Assembly (NCBI GenBank): GCA_003221435.1
Contig: QHRS01000042.1
Coordinates: forward strand, 3,272 to 13,840
Source of the DNA: Candidatus Rokuibacteriota bacterium
GTDB taxonomy: Bacteria; Methylomirabilota; Methylomirabilia; Rokubacteriales; CSP1-6
Direction: 5' to 3'
Length of the DNA stretch: 10,569 nucleotides
Made by a program: the position numbers and the translations under genes. Position 1 is the first letter of the stretch; each line of letters opens with the position of its first letter. Of this stretch, positions 7,587 through 10,569 are shown piece by piece. The notes under the pieces are model-generated. The model worked only from the letters and a program-made list of their open reading frames with translations, made no database searches and was not told the DNA's origin.

Positions 7587-8414
7587 CTAGCGGTAGCGCG
7601 CCTTCACGGTGCCCCACGTCGAGGTGTTGGCGGCCGTGGCTTTGAGCAGCGTCACCCGAATGTAATCGACGCTGAACGAGGTCCAGGAGCACCCGCAGCA
7701 GTCACATGCGTCTCCGCAGCAGCCGACCTCACCGACCCCGAGTTGAATGCAATGGGGCCGGGGAGTGGGGTGCGGCCCGGCGAAGTATGCGCCGTCCACG
7801 TAGAGGGAGGACTGGCCGTCCTGGTACCGGAGTGTGAACGTGTGCCATGCCGTATCGAACGCCAACGAAGCGCTGCCTTCACCGGGATATCCCAGGAGGC
7901 TGATGTTCGGCCCTTTGCAATCGACGTTGTCCTGGTGAATCATCAGAACGTACTGTCCCTTGGCGGGTTCCGTACTCCCCAGTGCGGGCTCGAACGCGGA
8001 GGGCATCGTCACGATCCGAACGCCGTCTCCCCAATACCCCGGGCTCGCGTACCTCATCCTGAATTCGAGCTCGAAGTCTCCGTGAGCGGGGATGGCGGTG
8101 TTGGTCCAGATGAGCGGAAACAGGGGACAGGATGGCGTCGGCGAGGAGTTGGCGAGCGTGAGGCGAGAATCCATCACGGTGACCGAGCCGTAGTTCGCCG
8201 CCGAGGCCGGGAAGGTCCAGACGCTGTCCGCGAAACGAATGCCCGAGGTGGCGATGTCGGTTTTCCACTTGCTCGCGTCGAGACTCGATCCGTTGAAGTC
8301 GTCGAAGAAGAAGGTCGCTTGTTGAGCGAGCGCTTCGTGCGCCAAGGGCATGAACAGCAGGCCGAGCGCACCCAGCATCGACACGGACAATCGTAACCCA
8401 GGTCTCTTGTTCAT
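7587..8414 (-). CDS. Secreted concanavalin-A/LamG-like jelly-roll protein with cysteine cluster
   Basis: The 275-residue protein has a clear Sec signal peptide (MNKRPG basic start, hydrophobic core SVSMLGALGLLFMPLA, cleavage after ALA30). The mature part opens with FFFDDFNGSSLDASKWKT, the usual entry into GH16-like and LamG-like jelly rolls. It continues with FELEFRMRYASPGYWGDGVRI and WHTFTLRYQDGQSSLYVDG (the LamG-type strand pair) and closes with FSVDYIRVTLLK. I see no GH16 catalytic ExDxxE motif, so binding rather than hydrolysis is more likely. Just before the last strand lies CCGDACDCCGC (residues 232-242), six cysteines in eleven residues; three further cysteines lie in SPTPSC, NVDC and RPHC. 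The start ATG 8414 has GGAAGGAG about 9 bases upstream. The frame stays open upstream to 8840 (separate entry). It is convergent with the propeller gene. Ligand and function are unknown. Confidence 0.82.
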   Translation of the reverse strand: MNKRPGLRLSVSMLGALGLLFMPLAHEALAQQATFFFDDFNGSSLDASKWKTDIATSGIRFADSVWTFPASAANYGSVTVMDSRLTLANSSPTPSCPLFPLIWTNTAIPAHGDFELEFRMRYASPGYWGDGVRIVTMPSAFEPALGSTEPAKGQYVLMIHQDNVDCKGPNISLLGYPGEGSASLAFDTAWHTFTLRYQDGQSSLYVDGAYFAGPHPTPRPHCIQLGVGEVGCCGDACDCCGCSWTSFSVDYIRVTLLKATAANTSTWGTVKARYR

Positions 8415-8840
8415 GGCGGCGACTCCTTCCGGCAGTGCGGCGACCGCGAGGCTTCCCCGCGAACGATAGCACCAGGCGCCGGGCGGCAAGAGAGATTTCT
8501 CGAGGGCGATGGCGGACTTTGCCGGGCTCGCGTAGAGGTCGCTCAGCCGCTTCGCGTCGGGATCGCTCGCGTCGAGGTCCCCCAGCCCCTCACGGCGCGC
8601 GTAGTAGTTCCCGTAAGGGCGGTACGGGAACAGGACATGGAGCCCGAACGCGACCAGCGGGCACACGATCGGTCCCAACAGCCAGCGGATGGCGTTGTGA
8701 TCCGCCATGCGGGCGGGCAGCGGGCCGAACAGGAAAAAGACCGCCATGACGAATCCGAAGACGACGATGAAGCCCCGGTTCTGGGCCATCATCGCCGTCC
8801 GGAACGGGATCTTGCGGGTGATCTCGGCTCGACCGGTCAC
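8415..8840 (-). other. Open frame for a two-helix membrane protein, running without a stop into the lectin-like gene
   Basis: From GTG 8840 (or better ATG 8792, residue 17) the frame reads like a real small membrane protein. One helix is GFIVVFGFVMAVFFLFGPLP and the second is about WLLGPIVCPLVAFGLHVLF. A soluble tail follows (PYRPYGNYYARREGLGDLDASDPDAKRLSDLYASPAKSA) with strongly GC-biased third bases down to about 8490. From about 8487 to 8415 codon choice deteriorates and the region looks intergenic, with TGGTGCTATCGT (8472-8461) resembling an extended -10. There is no stop before the signal peptide of the next gene. Options are a genuine fusion, a small gene that lost its stop or was shifted out of frame, or a chance open frame. 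No Shine-Dalgarno is visible before 8840. I do not recognise the family. Confidence 0.4.
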
Positions 8841-8985
8841 GGGGGGACGTTAGCCGATCGAGGCGGCGCCGCGCATCCGCGCCCGCTTTCTGGCGGTTCA
8901 CCCGAACACCGGAGTCGTTCAAGCGGAGTTGCGCGACGGCGCTCTGGGCCGCGCGCCGGCGTGACGAGCCCATTGATCAAAGCTT

Positions 8986-10320
8986 CTATTCCCGGGACTT
9001 GACGCGCCACAGCGTCGCGGCGAGCAGGGCGCTCGCGACCGAGCCCCCGATCCACAGCGCGATCGGGCCCGACCAGTCCACGATGTGCTTGGTGCCGTCG
9101 GGCGCGACGATGGTGTGCGCGTTGAGGAACATTCCCGAGAGTTTTTCCTGCGCAGCGGCGCCCAGATACGAAATGAAGCCGATGAATCCCATCGCCATCC
9201 CGGCGGCACGTTTGGAAGAGACATCTACCGCCAGGAGCCCGCCCAGGACCGCGAGGATTCCAGAGAGCGTGAAGCCGTAGACGATCAGCGCTCCGGTGAG
9301 CACGTAGCCGTTGTGTGGCCCGTAGAACATCACGAGCAGCGAGAGCACCTCGACGCTTCCGAACAGCAGCGTGGCCGGCGCCCGCCGTCCCTTGAACCAC
9401 ATGTCGCTCACGAACCCGTAGGCCACGGAGCCGAAGAGTCCCGACAGCGTGTTGATCGCGATCGACGCGGTGGCCGACGGCAGCGAGTAGCCCCGCACCT
9501 CCTGGAGATAGAGCACGCCCCAGCTCTTGACGCCGTAGCGCGTCACGAACATGAGCGCGCTCGCCAGGGCACAGACCCAGATCGTCGGATTCCGCAGCAC
9601 CTCGAGCTGCGCCGCGCGCGTCGAGGTCGAGGCATCGTGGTGCGCCTCGCCTTTCCAGTCGTGGATCTCGGGCAGGCCGTAGGCCTGCGGCCGGTCGCGC
9701 AGCACGAGCAGCGCCACGGCTGCGACCACCGCGCAGGCGAACCCGGGCGCCAGGAACCCGGCGCGCCAGCCAAGGTGAACGACGATCGACGCGGTGACGA
9801 TCAGGGTGGCGCCTTCGCCGAGCGAGTGGGCCGCGCTCCAGATGCCGTAGGCGCGGCCGCGCTCCCGGCCGCCGAACCAGTGCGTGAGACTCCGGACGCT
9901 GGTCGCCGCACCCACTCCCTGGCTGTAGCCGTTCACGACCCACAGGGCGCACGCGACCAGGTAGGCGGTGTTGAGCCCCATCAGGATGTTCACGACGGCG
10001 CTCGCGCCGAGACCGAGCGCCAAGAAGCGCGACACTCGCACGCGATCGGCGAGGACGCCGTTCAGCAGCTTGCCGACGGCGTAAGTGGCGAGCAGGCAAG
10101 TGCCGAGCGTGCCGAGCTGATCGGCGTTGTAGACGTTGGCGTCGATCAGCGGCTTCTTGACCACGTCGAGCACGCCGCGCGTGGTGTAGAAGAACGCGTA
10201 GATCAAGGTGAGCGCAACCAGGATGCGGGCGCGCACCGCGCGGTAGAGCGCGTCGCGGGCGGCGCCCTCGATACGGAACGCGGCATCCGGCAGCGGCTGG
10301 AGGAAGCGCGGAACACCCAT
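8986..10320 (-). CDS. MFS transporter, organophosphate:phosphate antiporter type (GlpT/UhpT/UhpC-like)
   Basis: This is a 444-residue inner-membrane transporter with about 12 hydrophobic segments in two halves. The OPA family is indicated by NGYSQGVGAATSVRSLTHWFGGRERGRAYG (about 130-159) with SAAHSLGEG after it, by the inter-domain DRPQAYGLPEIHDWK (about 209-223), and by a basic residue in each half: Arg48 (FFYTTRG) and Arg261 (FVTRYGVKSW). In position and context these match the phosphate-binding arginines of GlpT (45 and 269). The likely reaction is exchange of an organic phosphate for phosphate; a UhpC-like sensor role is possible. The substrate (glycerol-3-phosphate, hexose phosphate or other) cannot be read from the sequence, and no matching catabolic gene is in the window. 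ATG 10320 is the only early start, and its ribosome site is weak (TTAAGATG upstream). A T-rich stretch, CACTTTTTTCACTTT, lies about 20-35 bases before it. It is divergent from the gene at the right edge. Confidence 0.88.
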   Translation of the reverse strand: MGVPRFLQPLPDAAFRIEGAARDALYRAVRARILVALTLIYAFFYTTRGVLDVVKKPLIDANVYNADQLGTLGTCLLATYAVGKLLNGVLADRVRVSRFLALGLGASAVVNILMGLNTAYLVACALWVVNGYSQGVGAATSVRSLTHWFGGRERGRAYGIWSAAHSLGEGATLIVTASIVVHLGWRAGFLAPGFACAVVAAVALLVLRDRPQAYGLPEIHDWKGEAHHDASTSTRAAQLEVLRNPTIWVCALASALMFVTRYGVKSWGVLYLQEVRGYSLPSATASIAINTLSGLFGSVAYGFVSDMWFKGRRAPATLLFGSVEVLSLLVMFYGPHNGYVLTGALIVYGFTLSGILAVLGGLLAVDVSSKRAAGMAMGFIGFISYLGAAAQEKLSGMFLNAHTIVAPDGTKHIVDWSGPIALWIGGSVASALLAATLWRVKSRE

Positions 10321-10538
10321 CGGGTCATCTTAACCGCAGGAAAGTGAAAAAAGTGCTTGAAGGAAGCGGGTCGCCGGCACACAATGCTGAGTTCCTGGCC
10401 GCATTCCCCGGGCCGCACCCTTCGAATCGACGCGACCCTCATTGAAGGTCAAACGCTCTAGACGGCGGGACAGATTGCGCCCTGCCGCCGGCGCCCACGA
10501 CACCGGTCAATCAATTTTCTTGCGTCAAGGAGGCTGCG

Positions 10539-10569
10539 ATGCAGACCAGGCGTTTCGTTCAGCTAGCAG
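10539..10569 (+). CDS. 5' end of an unknown gene, twin-arginine-like N-terminus
   Basis: AAGGAGG (10527-10533) is followed by CTGCG and ATG at 10539, an optimal ribosome site. The ten codons available read MQTRRFVQLA before the window ends. R-R-F-V-Q-L-A resembles the start of Tat signal peptides (RRxFxxLA), so a folded-in-cytoplasm exported enzyme or binding protein is plausible, but ten residues cannot prove it. The 218 bases before it (10321-10538) lie between divergent genes. They hold no other gene I can support and no convincing promoter pair. Confidence 0.55.
   Translation, partial: MQTRRFVQLA

Noticed and set aside
6327..8396. 689-codon plus-strand open frame across the propeller and the lectin-like gene
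   Set aside because: It crosses two well-supported genes on opposite strands and the terminator between them, and shows only Arg-rich shadow composition.
9085..10347. 420-codon plus-strand frame (and a 420-codon minus frame at 8837-10099) over the transporter
   Set aside because: Both are out-of-frame shadows of a clear OPA transporter with conserved motifs.

Overview
The window is visibly GC-rich throughout, with strong GC preference at third codon positions, Shine-Dalgarno starts and Gram-negative envelope genes: a TolC-type outer-membrane factor, a periplasmic adaptor and an outer-membrane beta-barrel. It contains no rRNA, tRNA, IS element, phage gene or CRISPR array. This suggests a chromosomal segment of a high-GC, diderm, probably environmental bacterium (deltaproteobacterial, acidobacterial or Rokubacteria-like lineages would all fit). 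The sequence does not fix the lineage.

Region A (1-5800, all minus strand) reads, in transcription order: a sigma-54 activator with two GAF domains (5800-3710), an outer-membrane beta-barrel protein (3416-2778), a 78-residue small protein resembling the NHLP-clan/RiPP-leader-like families (2692-2456), a TolC-family outer-membrane factor (2459-897) and an RND/HlyD-type periplasmic adaptor (881 to beyond position 1). The last three genes are tightly coupled by a 4-base overlap and a 15-base gap. They look like the front of a tripartite efflux operon whose inner-membrane pump should lie just outside the window. A perfect 12-bp inverted repeat separates the barrel gene from the small gene. A near-consensus -24/-12 element lies 60-75 bases upstream of the barrel gene, so the adjacent activator may control the cluster.

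Region B (5801-7583) starts with a 315-base gap without a supported gene. A plus-strand pair follows: a MoaD/ThiS-like sulfur-carrier-type protein with an intact C-terminal Gly-Gly, and, 2 bases downstream, a six-Asp-box beta-propeller protein. The pair ends at an intrinsic terminator.

Region C (7587-8840, minus) encodes a secreted concanavalin-A/LamG-like jelly-roll protein with an unusual six-cysteine cluster. Its reading frame is open, without a stop, into an upstream stretch that looks like a separate two-helix membrane protein.

Region D (8986-10569) holds an MFS transporter of the organophosphate/phosphate antiporter (GlpT/UhpT/UhpC) type on the minus strand. Divergent from it are the first ten codons of a plus-strand gene with a twin-arginine-like N-terminus, cut off by the window edge.

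The most unusual points are the NHLP-like small gene inside an efflux operon, the carrier-protein/propeller pair, and the cysteine-cluster lectin with its stop-less upstream frame. None is proof of a new system.
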